This document shows positions 1 to 8,755 of a stretch of 64,000 bases of DNA, piece by piece. Under the pieces are notes generated by a model, which did not search any database, was not told the origin of the DNA, and was given only the letters and a program-made list of their open reading frames with translations. A program made the position numbers and the translations under genes. Source of the stretch: Kribbella rubisoli. GTDB lineage: Bacteria; Actinomycetota; Actinomycetes; Propionibacteriales; Kribbellaceae. Within the stretch, counting starts at the first letter, position 1. Every line of letters begins with the position of its first letter. Location: positions 356,351 through 420,350 of the forward strand of contig NZ_SHKR01000018.1 of assembly GCF_004217145.1 (NCBI RefSeq), written 5' to 3'.

Positions 1-2
1 GG

Positions 3-605
3 GTCCAGCGATTGGGCCACGTGGTGCTGCAGACCACGAGGTACGTCGAGTCCCTGAACTGGTACCTGGAGCACCTCGGTCTGATCGTCAGCGACTTCAA
101 GTACTACGAGGGGCAACGCGAGCGCGGCCCCACCATGAGCTTTATCCGCTGCGACCGAGGCATGACTCCCACCGACCACCACACTCTGGCGATGATGCTC
201 GGCCCCAGCAACCGGTACGTGCACTCGGCGTACCAGGTCGGGGACCTCGACGCGATGGCCGCCGGCGGAGAGTACCTCCGCGACCTCGGCTTCCACCGCT
301 CCTGGGGGATCGGCAGGCACATCGAGGGCAGCCAGATCTTCGACTACTGGCGCGACCCGGACGGTCTACTGGTCGAGCACTTCGCCGACGGTGACCTGTT
401 CGACTCCAGCCTGGAGCCCGGCTGGTCGCCGATGACGGTGTCCGGGCTGGCCCAGTGGGGACCGCCGGCCACCAAGGACTTCCTGGGTCTCACCCCAGGA
501 CGAGAGGCGTTGCGCGAGCTGGTGTCGATGGCTCGTTCGCTGCGCGAAGACAACGAGTTCGACCTGACCCGCCTTCACGGCCTCCTGAAAGTGACGAGTT
601 CATGA
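3..605 (+). CDS. VOC-family extradiol ring-cleavage dioxygenase, C-terminal part (5' end outside the window)
   Basis: The reading frame is open to the left edge, so the start and the N-terminal domain lie upstream. The visible part is the catalytic vicinal-oxygen-chelate domain of a type I extradiol dioxygenase. The three expected iron ligands are present: His in LGHVVL at the start, His in TDHHTLAMM, and Glu in GLLVEHFADGD. Such enzymes open catechol-type rings meta to the hydroxyls using Fe(II) and O2 in the cytoplasm. The stop codon overlaps the start of the next gene (ATGA), so the gene is translationally coupled to a hydrolase expected to act downstream of ring cleavage. The exact aromatic substrate cannot be told. 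Confidence 0.85.
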   Translation, partial: VQRLGHVVLQTTRYVESLNWYLEHLGLIVSDFKYYEGQRERGPTMSFIRCDRGMTPTDHHTLAMMLGPSNRYVHSAYQVGDLDAMAAGGEYLRDLGFHRSWGIGRHIEGSQIFDYWRDPDGLLVEHFADGDLFDSSLEPGWSPMTVSGLAQWGPPATKDFLGLTPGREALRELVSMARSLREDNEFDLTRLHGLLKVTSS

Positions 606-1540
606 GCATCACGATCCTTCGTACGCCCGACGCCTGGTGGGTCCGCACTCCCGACGGCGCCGCACGTATCGACACCGAAGCCAAGACCACCGGTGAGCTG
701 CTCGCCGAGCACGAGCAGATCGAGGCGGCCCGGGGCAGCAGGACAACCGTCGACCCGGCCACCCTCGAGCTCGTGTCCCCGGTGACGACGCCCTGCCGGG
801 TGGTGGCGCAGATGACGAACTTCGCCAGCCATGTGAAGGATTCAGGGCTCGACCCGGACACGATCCCGCTGGCGTTCTTCCGGAAGGCGTCAGGCTCGAT
901 CAGCGGCCCGTTCGACGACATTGTCCGGCCCGCTCACGTGCGCTACCTGGACTACGAGGTCGAGATCGGCCTGGTGATCGGCCGAGAGCTGCCGGTGGGC
1001 ACGGCGGTCATGGCGGACAACTGGGCCTCGTTCGTGGCCGGCTTGGTGGTGACCAACGACGTCTCGGCCCGCGACGTGCAGCTGCCGAAGACCCAGTTCT
1101 TCGAGTCGAAGTCGTACCCGACCTTCACGCCGGTGGGGCCGTCGCTGGTCCTGCTCGACGACGACGAGCTCAAGCGGTTCGGCGACCTTCGCCTGCGCCT
1201 GTGGGTCAACGGCGAGTTGCGCCAGGACTCGGTGGTCGACGACGACATGGTCTACTCCCCGCCGGAGGCGCTGCAGGGACTGAGCCGGTTCCAGCGGCTG
1301 GACGAGGGTGACCTGCTCCTCACAGGGACCCCGGCGGGCACCGCTCTGAGCGCACCGCCCAAGCCGCTCGAGATCATCGCCGCATTCCTGCCGCCCACAT
1401 TGAAGTGGAAGATCTTCTTCCAGCGGCAGGCCCAGAACCCGAAGTACCTCAAGCAGGGCGACGTCGTCGAGGTCACCATCGGGACCGACGACGGTGCGAT
1501 CGACCTCGGCCGGCAGCGCACCGTCGTGAGGGGCGAGTGA
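602..1540 (+). CDS. Fumarylacetoacetate-hydrolase (FAH) family protein
   Basis: A 312-residue FAH-fold protein with a short N-terminal cap (about 1-65) and the catalytic FAH domain behind it. Visible hallmarks are YLDYEVEIGLVIG, which carries the metal-binding acidic residues, TNDVSARDVQ, and LLTGTPAGTA near the C-terminus. The family hydrolyses or hydrates ring-cleavage products such as 2-hydroxy-dienoates and acylpyruvates. The ATG at 602 is preferred to upstream starts because it overlaps the stop of the dioxygenase gene by 4 bases and gives a normal family length. Its place between a dioxygenase and an acyl-CoA ligase supports a role in meta-cleavage degradation; hydratase and hydrolase activity cannot be told apart by eye. 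Confidence 0.88.
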   Translation: MSITILRTPDAWWVRTPDGAARIDTEAKTTGELLAEHEQIEAARGSRTTVDPATLELVSPVTTPCRVVAQMTNFASHVKDSGLDPDTIPLAFFRKASGSISGPFDDIVRPAHVRYLDYEVEIGLVIGRELPVGTAVMADNWASFVAGLVVTNDVSARDVQLPKTQFFESKSYPTFTPVGPSLVLLDDDELKRFGDLRLRLWVNGELRQDSVVDDDMVYSPPEALQGLSRFQRLDEGDLLLTGTPAGTALSAPPKPLEIIAAFLPPTLKWKIFFQRQAQNPKYLKQGDVVEVTIGTDDGAIDLGRQRTVVRGE

Positions 1541-3420
1541 TGGGCGACCGCCTCTGGCCGACGTACGACACGCCGGACGACCTCGCGGGGATCGAGGCCG
1601 TGCCGCTGGGCGACCGTGGCCTGCCGGGGACGACGTACGAGCTGCTCTTCCGGGCCGCCCGGCTGTGGCCGGACCGCGTCGCCCTGTCGGTGCTCCCGGA
1701 CGGCGAACGGTGGGAGCAGCCGGCGGAGCGATCCTACGCCGAGCTGCTGGGCGACGTACATCGCTACGCCAACATGCTCCACGCGCTGGGGGTGCGCCGG
1801 ACCGACGGGATCGCGCTCCTCGCCCCGAACTGCGACGAGCTCATCACCGCGACCCTCGCGGCGGAACTCGCCGGCATCGCCGCGCCGATCAACAGCGGGC
1901 TGTCCCGAGAGCACATCGCCGAGCTGCTGCGCAGGTCGGGCGCCCGGGTGCTCGTTGCTGCAGGCCCCGACCTCGCGCCGGAGGTTTGGGAGAGCGCACG
2001 GGAGCTCGCCGTCGAGGCCGGGATGGAAGCCCTGCTCGCCCTCGGCCCGACGAGGGTAGGCCCAGGAGAGCCGGAGCTGCACCCGATCGACGGCCTCCGG
2101 ATCGCCCACGTCTCCGCGCTGGCGGCCGAGCAGCCACCCGACGCCTTCGTCGGGCCGGCGCCCTCGGCCACCGACCTGGCCGCTGTCTTCCACACGGGCG
2201 GCACGACCGGCACGCCGAAGCTCGCAGCACACACCCACGCCAACGAGGTCAGCGACGCCTGGATGATCGCTGCCAACGGGCTGCTGAGCGACGGGGTGAT
2301 GTTCGCTGCGCTGCCGCTCTTCCACGTCAACGCCCTCCTCGTCACCGTTCTGGCCCCGCTGTTCAGGGGCCTCCGGGTCATCTGGGCAGGCCCCCTCGGG
2401 TACCGCGACCAGGCGCTGTACTCGCGCTTCTGGAAGCTCGTCGAACGCTATCGGGTCACCACGATGAGTGCCGTGCCCACCGTGTACTCCGTCCTCGCCG
2501 GCCGCCCTGTCGACGCCGACATCAGCAGCCTCCGCTTCGCTGTCGTCGGCGCTTCACCCCTGCCGCCAGCAGTCCGGGACGGATTCGAGTCCGCCACCGG
2601 CATCCGGCTGGTCGAGGGCTACGGCCTCACCGAAGCTACCTGTGTCAGCGCACTGAGCTTTCCCCACCATCCGCGTCCCGGATCCGTCGGCCAGCGCCTG
2701 CCGTACCAGCAGGTGAAGGCCGTCCAGGTCACCGCCGACGGCGAGTGGGTCGACCTGCTGGCCGGTCGGGTCGGCGTGCTCGCCATCAGCGGGCCGACTG
2801 TCTTTCCCGGCTACGTCACCGACCGTGGTCCTGACGGGCGCGTCCTGGACGGGCTGGGCAAGCTGCGCGACGGCTGGCTGGACACCGGGGACCTGGCCTG
2901 GGTGGACGCGGACGGCTTCATTCACCTCGCCGGCCGAGCCAAGGACCTGATCATCCGGGGCGGTCACAACATCGAACCGGCGGTCATCGAAAACGCGCTG
3001 CTGGCACATCCGGAGGTCACGGCCGCGCAGGCCGTGGGTCGTCCGGACGTGCACGCCGGCGAGGTGCCGGTCGCGTTCGTCACACTCGCCCCGGGCGCCG
3101 ACGCGACCGCAGAGGAGCTGCGCGCCTGGGCGTCCGACCACGTGCCTGAGCAGGCGGCGGCACCCAAGGCCGTCACCGTGCTGGACGCACTCCCCGTCAC
3201 CCTGGTGGGCAAGCCGTTCAAGCCCGCCCTACGCGCCGAGGCCACCCGAGAGGCCGTCGCCGAAGCGCTCCGCGATATGCCCTCGGTCACCGGCGTCCAA
3301 GGAGTGGTCGAGGACGGTGCGGTCGTCGCGGTCGTCGGCCTGGCCCCTGGTGCCGACGAGTCCTCGGTCAAGGAAGCACTCGGCCGGTTCGCGATCACCT
3401 GGAGATTGGAACTGTCATGA
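1540..3420 (+). CDS. AMP-dependent acyl-CoA synthetase/ligase
   Basis: A 626-residue ANL-superfamily adenylating enzyme with an intact motif order: the phosphate loop HTGGTTGTPKLAAHTH, the adenine-side motif EGYGLTEAT, DTGDLAWVDADGF, the hinge GRAKDLIIRGGHNI, and a C-terminal VGKPFKP lysine that would complete acyl-AMP formation. It should activate a carboxylic acid to its CoA thioester with ATP and CoA. After the lysine motif there is an extra ~70-residue tail (VTGVQGVVEDGAVV...) longer than the usual family end. The start ATG overlaps the previous stop (TGATG). The operon suggests an aromatic or side-chain acid substrate; that is inference. Confidence 0.9.
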   Translation: MGDRLWPTYDTPDDLAGIEAVPLGDRGLPGTTYELLFRAARLWPDRVALSVLPDGERWEQPAERSYAELLGDVHRYANMLHALGVRRTDGIALLAPNCDELITATLAAELAGIAAPINSGLSREHIAELLRRSGARVLVAAGPDLAPEVWESARELAVEAGMEALLALGPTRVGPGEPELHPIDGLRIAHVSALAAEQPPDAFVGPAPSATDLAAVFHTGGTTGTPKLAAHTHANEVSDAWMIAANGLLSDGVMFAALPLFHVNALLVTVLAPLFRGLRVIWAGPLGYRDQALYSRFWKLVERYRVTTMSAVPTVYSVLAGRPVDADISSLRFAVVGASPLPPAVRDGFESATGIRLVEGYGLTEATCVSALSFPHHPRPGSVGQRLPYQQVKAVQVTADGEWVDLLAGRVGVLAISGPTVFPGYVTDRGPDGRVLDGLGKLRDGWLDTGDLAWVDADGFIHLAGRAKDLIIRGGHNIEPAVIENALLAHPEVTAAQAVGRPDVHAGEVPVAFVTLAPGADATAEELRAWASDHVPEQAAAPKAVTVLDALPVTLVGKPFKPALRAEATREAVAEALRDMPSVTGVQGVVEDGAVVAVVGLAPGADESSVKEALGRFAITWRLELS

Positions 3421-3770
3421 ACCCGACATCGATTCTTGCGGGCCTCCTCATCGTGGCCTTCGCTGCCCTCGGGTCTGCCAAGCTCGCCGCCGTACCCGCC
3501 ATGCGCGCGAAGGCCGAGCACGTGGGCTTGAGTGTCTCCGCGTACCGACGGATCGGCTTCGCCGAGGTCCTCGCCGTCATCGGCCTGCTCGTCGGCGCCT
3601 TCGCGCCAGTGGTCGGTGCCCTGGCCGCCGCGGGACTCCTGATGCTCCTGGGCGGGGCAGTCGTCGCGCACCTGCGCAAGGGCGACGGTGTGCGCGAGAT
3701 CGCCCCGGCCGTGGTCCTGAGTGTGGTGGCCCTGACCTTCCTCCTTCTCGTGGTCGGAGACCTTCGATGA
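3417..3770 (+). CDS. Small DoxX-like membrane protein
   Basis: A 117-residue protein made almost entirely of four hydrophobic segments (about residues 5-25, 45-70, 70-85 and 93-113) with a short charged loop (RAKAEHVGLSVSAYRRIG) after the first, the layout of DoxX/DoxD-like proteins. DoxX-like proteins are often found beside oxygenases and are proposed to act with quinones or in thiol/redox balance, but no reaction can be assigned. It overlaps both neighbours by 4 bases (ATGA at each end), so it is made together with the ligase and the monooxygenase. Confidence 0.7.
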   Translation: MNPTSILAGLLIVAFAALGSAKLAAVPAMRAKAEHVGLSVSAYRRIGFAEVLAVIGLLVGAFAPVVGALAAAGLLMLLGGAVVAHLRKGDGVREIAPAVVLSVVALTFLLLVVGDLR

Positions 3771-5302
3771 ACAGGTCTCAGCGGACCAGCGCCGACCCGA
3801 TTCCCGTCGTCATCGTGGGGGCCGGTCCCGTCGGTGTCACCGCCGCCACCCTGCTCGGGCAGTACGGCGTCGACTGCCTCCTGCTTGACCGCTGGGACGG
3901 CGTGTACCCGCAGCCGCGCGCCGTCCACCTCGACGACGAGATCTACCGGGTCCTGGTGAGGCTCGGCGTCGGTGAGCAGTTCGCTGCCGTGTCCCGGCCC
4001 ACCCGAGGGCTGCAGCTGACCGACCGGAACCACCGGGCGTTCGCGGTGTTCGACCGGGCCGGCGACCACGGCCGGCACGGGCACCCGAGAGCCACCCTGT
4101 TCGACCAGCCCGAGCTCGAGCACCTGCTGCGCACCAACCTCAAGGACCAGACCACGGTCGGCCTGCGCGAGAACGTCGAGGTCACCGACGTCGCCCAGGA
4201 CGGCCAGGGCCGGGTCCGGGTGGACTTCACCGACCGGCTCACCGGCGAGCACGAGTCCGTGCTGGCCACCTATGTGCTGGGGTGCGACGGAGCCAACAGC
4301 GTGGTGCGTACGGCGATCGGCGCGACGTTGGAGGACCTCGAGTTCGAGCAGCGCTGGCTGGTGATTGACGTGGCCAGCATGGTCGAGCTCGACCAGTGGG
4401 ACGGCGTTCACCAGGTCTGCGACCCTCAGCGCGCTGCGACGTACATGCGCATCGGGGATAGCCGCTACCGCTGGGAGTTCCGCCTCCTCGAGGGCGAGAC
4501 CGCCGCTGACTTCGAGACCATCGAAGCCCTCCGGCCTCTCATAGGTCCGTGGGTCGAGGGCATCCCGTGCGACAAGCTCGAGCTGGCGCGTGTCGCGGAG
4601 TACAACTTTCGGGCGCAGCTGGCCGACCGCTGGCGTGACCGCAACGTGTTCCTCCTCGGCGACGCCGCCCACCTGACACCGCCGTTCATCGGACAAGGGC
4701 TGTGCGCCGGTGTCCGCGACTCCATGAACCTCAGCTGGAAGATTGCAGGGGTTCTGTCCGGCGACCTGCCCGACTCGATGCTCGACACCTACGAGGTCGA
4801 GCGCAAACCGCATGCCAGGGCGCTCATCCAGCTCGCCAAACTCATTGGTGTCTCCATGACTCAAGGCGGCAGGGCTGGTGACTTGCTCCGCAGGGCGATC
4901 GCTCCGCGGCTCCACTGGATCCCCGGCCTGCGCGACCGTCTCCTCGATAGCGAGACGCCGCCGCTGCGCCGGTCCGCACTGGTAGAAGGACGCGGACTCC
5001 GCAAGTCCCTCAATGGACGGCTGTGCCCGAACGCGCTCCTGGCGGATGACATCCGGTACGACGACATGACCCGCGGCGGGTTCGTGTTCGTGACCGCCGT
5101 ACCGCTCTCGCTTCAGCAGCGGGCGCTACTAGCGGACCGCGGGACCGACGTGCTCGAGGTGGAACCCGGCTCGCCCCTGTACAAGTGGCTCGCAGACGGC
5201 AACGCTGCGGCCGCATTGGTGCGGCCGGACTTCACGGTGCTGCGGGCCGGCCGCGACGTCGCAGGGCTCTGCGCCGCAGCACCGAGGTTCCTGGTTGCCT
5301 GA
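3767..5302 (+). CDS. FAD-dependent aromatic monooxygenase (MhpA-like 3-(3-hydroxyphenyl)propionate hydroxylase family)
   Basis: A 511-residue group A flavoprotein hydroxylase. The N-terminal Rossmann dinucleotide motif VVIVGAGPVGVTAA (about 14-27), the DG motif VLGCDGANSVVR (about 178-189) and the GD motif FLLGDAAHLTPPFIGQG (about 298-314) are all clear, followed by a thioredoxin-like C-terminal region ending in RPDFTVLRAG, as in MhpA and related phenol hydroxylases. It should hydroxylate a phenolic ring with NAD(P)H and O2, making the catechol that the upstream extradiol dioxygenase cleaves. The ATG at 3767 overlaps the previous stop. It is the last gene of the operon: a degenerate region follows. 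Confidence 0.88.
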   Translation: MNRSQRTSADPIPVVIVGAGPVGVTAATLLGQYGVDCLLLDRWDGVYPQPRAVHLDDEIYRVLVRLGVGEQFAAVSRPTRGLQLTDRNHRAFAVFDRAGDHGRHGHPRATLFDQPELEHLLRTNLKDQTTVGLRENVEVTDVAQDGQGRVRVDFTDRLTGEHESVLATYVLGCDGANSVVRTAIGATLEDLEFEQRWLVIDVASMVELDQWDGVHQVCDPQRAATYMRIGDSRYRWEFRLLEGETAADFETIEALRPLIGPWVEGIPCDKLELARVAEYNFRAQLADRWRDRNVFLLGDAAHLTPPFIGQGLCAGVRDSMNLSWKIAGVLSGDLPDSMLDTYEVERKPHARALIQLAKLIGVSMTQGGRAGDLLRRAIAPRLHWIPGLRDRLLDSETPPLRRSALVEGRGLRKSLNGRLCPNALLADDIRYDDMTRGGFVFVTAVPLSLQQRALLADRGTDVLEVEPGSPLYKWLADGNAAAALVRPDFTVLRAGRDVAGLCAAAPRFLVA

Positions 5303-5368
5303 GGAAGCGTCCGCCCGCAAGACGACGGGTCGCGGTCCGGTCCGTCGTCGGCGGCGGCGCGCAACGGG

Positions 5369-5602
5369 TCAGTTCAGGCCGAGCCAGCCGGCGACGGTGA
5401 TGACCCAGCACGGCGATGGCCAGGACGGCGACCACGCCGACTCAGACACTGGCGAGAGCCTTCGGGCGGGTCGGTTGGCGGCGACGCCAAGGACGCTGCG
5501 CCGGTTGGCCAGGACGAGGATGAACGTTTAGATGACGAGGGTGATTACGCCGTTCAGCAGCTGCATGTTGAGCAGCAGTTGGATCAGGTTGCCGGGGACC
5601 AT
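5369..5602 (-). pseudogene. Decayed C-terminal remnant of an NRAMP-type divalent metal transporter
   Basis: On the minus strand the reading starts as VPGNLIQLLLNMQLLNGVI, a typical NRAMP/MntH C-terminal helix, meets an in-frame TAA (about 5528-5530), and continues in the same frame as TFILVLANRRSVLGVAAN, again typical of the family. A frame change near 5450 then gives VGVVAVLAIAVL, and another gives VITVAGWLGLN before the stop. Only the last two or three membrane helices remain, with one stop and about two frameshifts, so this is a dead remnant. Assignment is by eye from conserved helix motifs. It implies that a metal transporter gene was lost next to the still intact CorA gene. Confidence 0.6.
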
Positions 5603-5835
5603 TCGCCGGAGGGGGCATCCTGCGCCTCGCGAAGCCCTTCGACGGGGTGCCTCGCGGTCGCCGCGCTCCTTGCAACGTGCGAAGGAGGCCGAAGGTGATC
5701 GAGTGCCCGTCGATCCGAGCGAGCCGTCGATTTGGTTGCACGTGTGCGCGGAGATGCGGCCGTTGGTGTGGCGGCACGTCAAGTCGGACGTCTTCCTGCT
5801 GGGCGCCGCTTGAGCGGCTGGCCGGCATCGGCCAG
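5603..5835 (+). other. Intergenic stretch without a recognisable gene
   Basis: Between the NRAMP remnant and corA nothing convincing is seen. A plus-strand open frame ends at 5813 with the plausible-looking tail PSEPSIWLHVCAEMRPL, but it has no believable start or family match and may be part of the same decayed region. Confidence 0.4.
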
Positions 5836-6777
5836 CTACAGCCAGCCGTAGTGCCGGAAGGCGCGGTACAGTCCCAGGCAGATGGCCACCATCACCACCA
5901 GCACCAGCGGGTAGCCGAAGCGCCAGCCCAACTCGGGCATGTGCCGGAAGTTCATTCCGTAGATGCCGGCGAGCAGGGTTGGGACGGCCCAGATCGCGGC
6001 CCAGGCCGAGATCCGGCGCATATCGGTGTTCTGCCGCACCGACACCTCGGCCAGGTAAGCCTGGAGCGCGTTGGCGAGCAGGTTGCCGAGCGCGTCGGCC
6101 CCATCGACCAGGTGCTGCAGGTGGGGGCGCTGCAGGCGGAAGTGCCGCCTGAACCGGTCGCCGGTGGGCGCTGGCAACTCGGTGGCCAGACGGTCGAGCA
6201 TCTCGACCAGCGGGGCGGCGGCCCGCCGGAACTCCAGCACCTGCCGGGCGAGGTGGTACAGGCGCTCGGTCGGCCGGGACCGATCTGTGTCGAAGACGGC
6301 CTGCGTGGCCTCGTCGACCGCGTCGTTGAGGGCGCTGAGGACGGGGCCGTAGCGCTCCACGGCATGGTCGAGGACGCAGGTGAGCACCGCCGCCGGGCCA
6401 GCGCCGGCCAACTCGGCGTCGGCCCGTAAGTCCTGACTCACCCGCTCCACGGCAGGCTCGTTGCGGTCGACGCTGACTACGAAGCCGTCGCCAAGCACCA
6501 GCTGGACCCTCGCGAGCCGTACGGCCTCCTCGGCGGCCACCCAACTGATCGTGTTGACTTCCGCGAATACCAGCTGGTCGGAAACCTCCAGGGCCGGCCG
6601 ATTGGCCGACGTGTCCGGGTCGTCGATCAGCGGCCCCGGCAGCGCGAACTCGTGCTGCACGGACGCCAACTCCTCCGGGCTGGGGTCGCGCAGGCTGACC
6701 CAGACGAACGTGTGGCCGTCCGGCCCGGCACCCTCGGCGCCGCGCCCGTCCTGATACGTGGTTCGCGCGGTGGCCAT
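5836..6777 (-). CDS. corA: CorA-family magnesium/divalent cation channel
   Basis: A 313-residue CorA-type protein. The long N-terminal cytoplasmic domain is rich in charged helices, and the C-terminus has two membrane helices (about 254-272 and 283-304) joined by the signature YGMNF, the selectivity-filter GMN motif of CorA. The following loop RHMPELGWRFGYP fits the family. It would form a pentameric Mg2+ (or Co2+/Ni2+) channel in the cytoplasmic membrane. The ATG at 6777 is chosen because the protein aligns to usual CorA length from there; a GTG one codon earlier is possible. A dead NRAMP-type metal transporter lies just downstream, so the locus may once have held two metal transporters. Confidence 0.9.
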   Translation of the reverse strand: MATARTTYQDGRGAEGAGPDGHTFVWVSLRDPSPEELASVQHEFALPGPLIDDPDTSANRPALEVSDQLVFAEVNTISWVAAEEAVRLARVQLVLGDGFVVSVDRNEPAVERVSQDLRADAELAGAGPAAVLTCVLDHAVERYGPVLSALNDAVDEATQAVFDTDRSRPTERLYHLARQVLEFRRAAAPLVEMLDRLATELPAPTGDRFRRHFRLQRPHLQHLVDGADALGNLLANALQAYLAEVSVRQNTDMRRISAWAAIWAVPTLLAGIYGMNFRHMPELGWRFGYPLVLVVMVAICLGLYRAFRHYGWL

Positions 6778-6903
6778 CACGCTCCCGCCACTCCGTCCAA
6801 CAGCTGCCCCGCAGCCGTCCGCTTCCGCCGGACGGCGGCCAGCACCGCTCGGTCCCGGTCCGGGCTCGACAAGCATGGCCCAGCATACGGCGCGCCCCCG
6901 CGC

Positions 6904-7188
6904 TCACGCCTCCTCCTTAGTCCTTGACCTGCACACCTTCACTGCCGCCGGCCGTGGCAGGGAAGCTGGCTTCTCGAAGCGGTGGTGATCAGCCGGCCAG
7001 CCGCTCGGCCTCCTTGCCGCCTCACGTAAGGCAAAGGCGGCGAAGATTTCGTTCACCCGGTAGAAGACGGCCCACACCCCGACCACGGTGACCAGGGTCA
7101 GCAGCGACCGCTCCCAGGAGCGGACCGCCCAGATTCCCAGGACCGCCTCCCGCAATGGGATCCTCGAGAATGTCTCATCGCGTGTCAT
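6904..7188 (-). CDS. Small single-pass membrane protein, unknown function
   Basis: A 94-residue protein starting at the ATG at 7188, which has a good ribosome binding site (GGAGG, about 6 bases upstream); the reading frame is open further upstream but without such a site. One hydrophobic segment (SLLTLVTVVGVWAVFYRV, about 27-44) is followed by a basic, proline-rich tail. I do not recognise a family. It lies between corA and an AI-2E-type permease on the same strand and may be co-transcribed with corA. Confidence 0.5.
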   Translation of the reverse strand: MTRDETFSRIPLREAVLGIWAVRSWERSLLTLVTVVGVWAVFYRVNEIFAAFALREAARRPSGWPADHHRFEKPASLPRPAAVKVCRSRTKEEA

Positions 7189-7338
7189 CACAACCTCCCT
7201 TGCCGCCCGCCACCGCCGGGGACCCCGATTCCCATGTCCATGAGCTCGCGGCGGTGCGGCTGCTTCTACCTTTGCGGTCGTGCGTCCTGCCACGCCTGCG
7301 GTTCGGGGGGTTGTCCTTGCCGGTCTGGAAGCTGGCGC

Positions 7339-8565
7339 TCAGTTGTCGTGCGGCGCCGCTGGGCCGTCGTTGGCGGGGTCCTCAGGTGGTGCGTTGGATC
7401 GGCTGGCCAGGACGACGTCGACGGCGATGACTTTGATGGTGGCGGCGATCGGGAGGGCGAGCAGTGCGCCGGCGAAGCCCGCCAGGATCCCGCCGGCGAG
7501 GGTGCTGATGATGACGGCCGCTGGTGAGAGGTCGATGGAGCTCTTGTACACCCGCGGGGCCAGGAGGTAGTTCTCGAACAGCTGGTAGGCGATGAAGAAC
7601 ACGACGGTCGCGACGCTGTAGGCGGGCCCTTCGGTCAGGGCGACCAGTACCGCCGGCACGGCACCGAGGTAGGCGCCGACCTGCGGGATCAAGTCGGCGA
7701 CGCCGGCCCACAGGCCCAGCGGTACCGCGTAGTCGATGCGCAGGGCGAGCAGCGCGACCACGGTCGCTGCTGCGCACACGGTCGAGGTGATCAGGTTGCC
7801 GGAGACGTAGCCGCCGATCTTGTCGAACGACCGTTGGAGCAGCAGGTTGACGTGGGCGCGGCGGTCCCGGCTGACCAGCTTGGCGATGGTCGCGGGCAGG
7901 CGCGGCAGCGCGACCATGAAGTAGATGCACAAGATGCCGACGGTGAACACGTCGAAGACGCGGCCGAACGCCGTCCCCGCGGCGCCGACGATCGCGGTGA
8001 ACGACTTGCCGATCTTGCTCGGAAGGTCGGCGATGAACTGCCTGACTTCGGCCGAGACGCTGGCGTGCCGGAAGGCGTTGCCGAGCCAGTCGTCGCGCCG
8101 TTGCAGGTCGGCGAGAAAACCCGGCAGCGCCGCGGCGAACTGCGGCACCTCCCGAGCCAGCAGCGGGATCAGCAACGCCACGAACAAGGCCAGGAACACG
8201 ACCAGCCCGACGAAGATGATGGCCACCGCCCAGCCCCGGCGGATCCGCAGCTTGCCGAGCCACTGGACGGCCGGATCCAGGCCGATGGCCAGCACGAACG
8301 CGACCAGCGCGAGGAGCAGCACGTGGGAGATCCGCCGCGCCGCGGCGACCACGAGCAGCGTGGCGACCACGGCCAGCGTGGTCCGCACCCAGTACGTCCA
8401 CGGCGGCCAGACCTGGGACCATGCCGGCCGAGCCGGCGCCGGCGCCGGCTCAGGTCCCGACATGCTCGTGGATCCGGTCTGCGCCTGCGCGGCCTCCGCT
8501 GGCTCGCTTCGGTCAGGTCTGCCGGGCCTGTGGTCGGCGGTGCCGTCTCCAGGCTCGGTGACCAT
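7339..8565 (-). CDS. AI-2E family transporter (PerM/YdiK-type permease)
   Basis: A 408-residue membrane protein with a proline/alanine-rich cytoplasmic N-terminus (1-50), paired hydrophobic segments from about 60 to 130, a soluble middle region (REVPQFAAALPGFLADL...) and a C-terminal block of about five segments. Family hallmarks include the stretch PLGLWAGVADLIPQVGAYLGA and FFIAYQLFENYLLAPRV, both typical of AI-2E/PerM proteins. Known members export small molecules or exchange ions; the substrate here is unknown. The ATG at 8565 is preferred to the GTG two codons upstream because a strong AGGAGG lies 5 bases before it. Confidence 0.85.
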   Translation of the reverse strand: MVTEPGDGTADHRPGRPDRSEPAEAAQAQTGSTSMSGPEPAPAPARPAWSQVWPPWTYWVRTTLAVVATLLVVAAARRISHVLLLALVAFVLAIGLDPAVQWLGKLRIRRGWAVAIIFVGLVVFLALFVALLIPLLAREVPQFAAALPGFLADLQRRDDWLGNAFRHASVSAEVRQFIADLPSKIGKSFTAIVGAAGTAFGRVFDVFTVGILCIYFMVALPRLPATIAKLVSRDRRAHVNLLLQRSFDKIGGYVSGNLITSTVCAAATVVALLALRIDYAVPLGLWAGVADLIPQVGAYLGAVPAVLVALTEGPAYSVATVVFFIAYQLFENYLLAPRVYKSSIDLSPAAVIISTLAGGILAGFAGALLALPIAATIKVIAVDVVLASRSNAPPEDPANDGPAAPHDN

Positions 8566-8755
8566 CCGCACCTCCTGGTCCAGCCGTTACCTTCCGGCCG
8601 CCGGTCCGCACTCCGGCTCCAGTCGGTTCCGGCCTAACGGTTCGATCTCCCACTGCGCCGGACGTCGAGATCCGGGCTCGTGCGGCGGATGGAGAGCAGG
8701 CGGGAGGGACGCTCGACCCGACCAAGCTTCCCCTTTGAAGGCAGCGAAGGCGTGA

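Noticed and set aside
5532..5813. Short plus-strand gene ending at 5813
   Set aside because: No ribosome binding site or recognisable family, and its first part overlaps the NRAMP remnant on the other strand.
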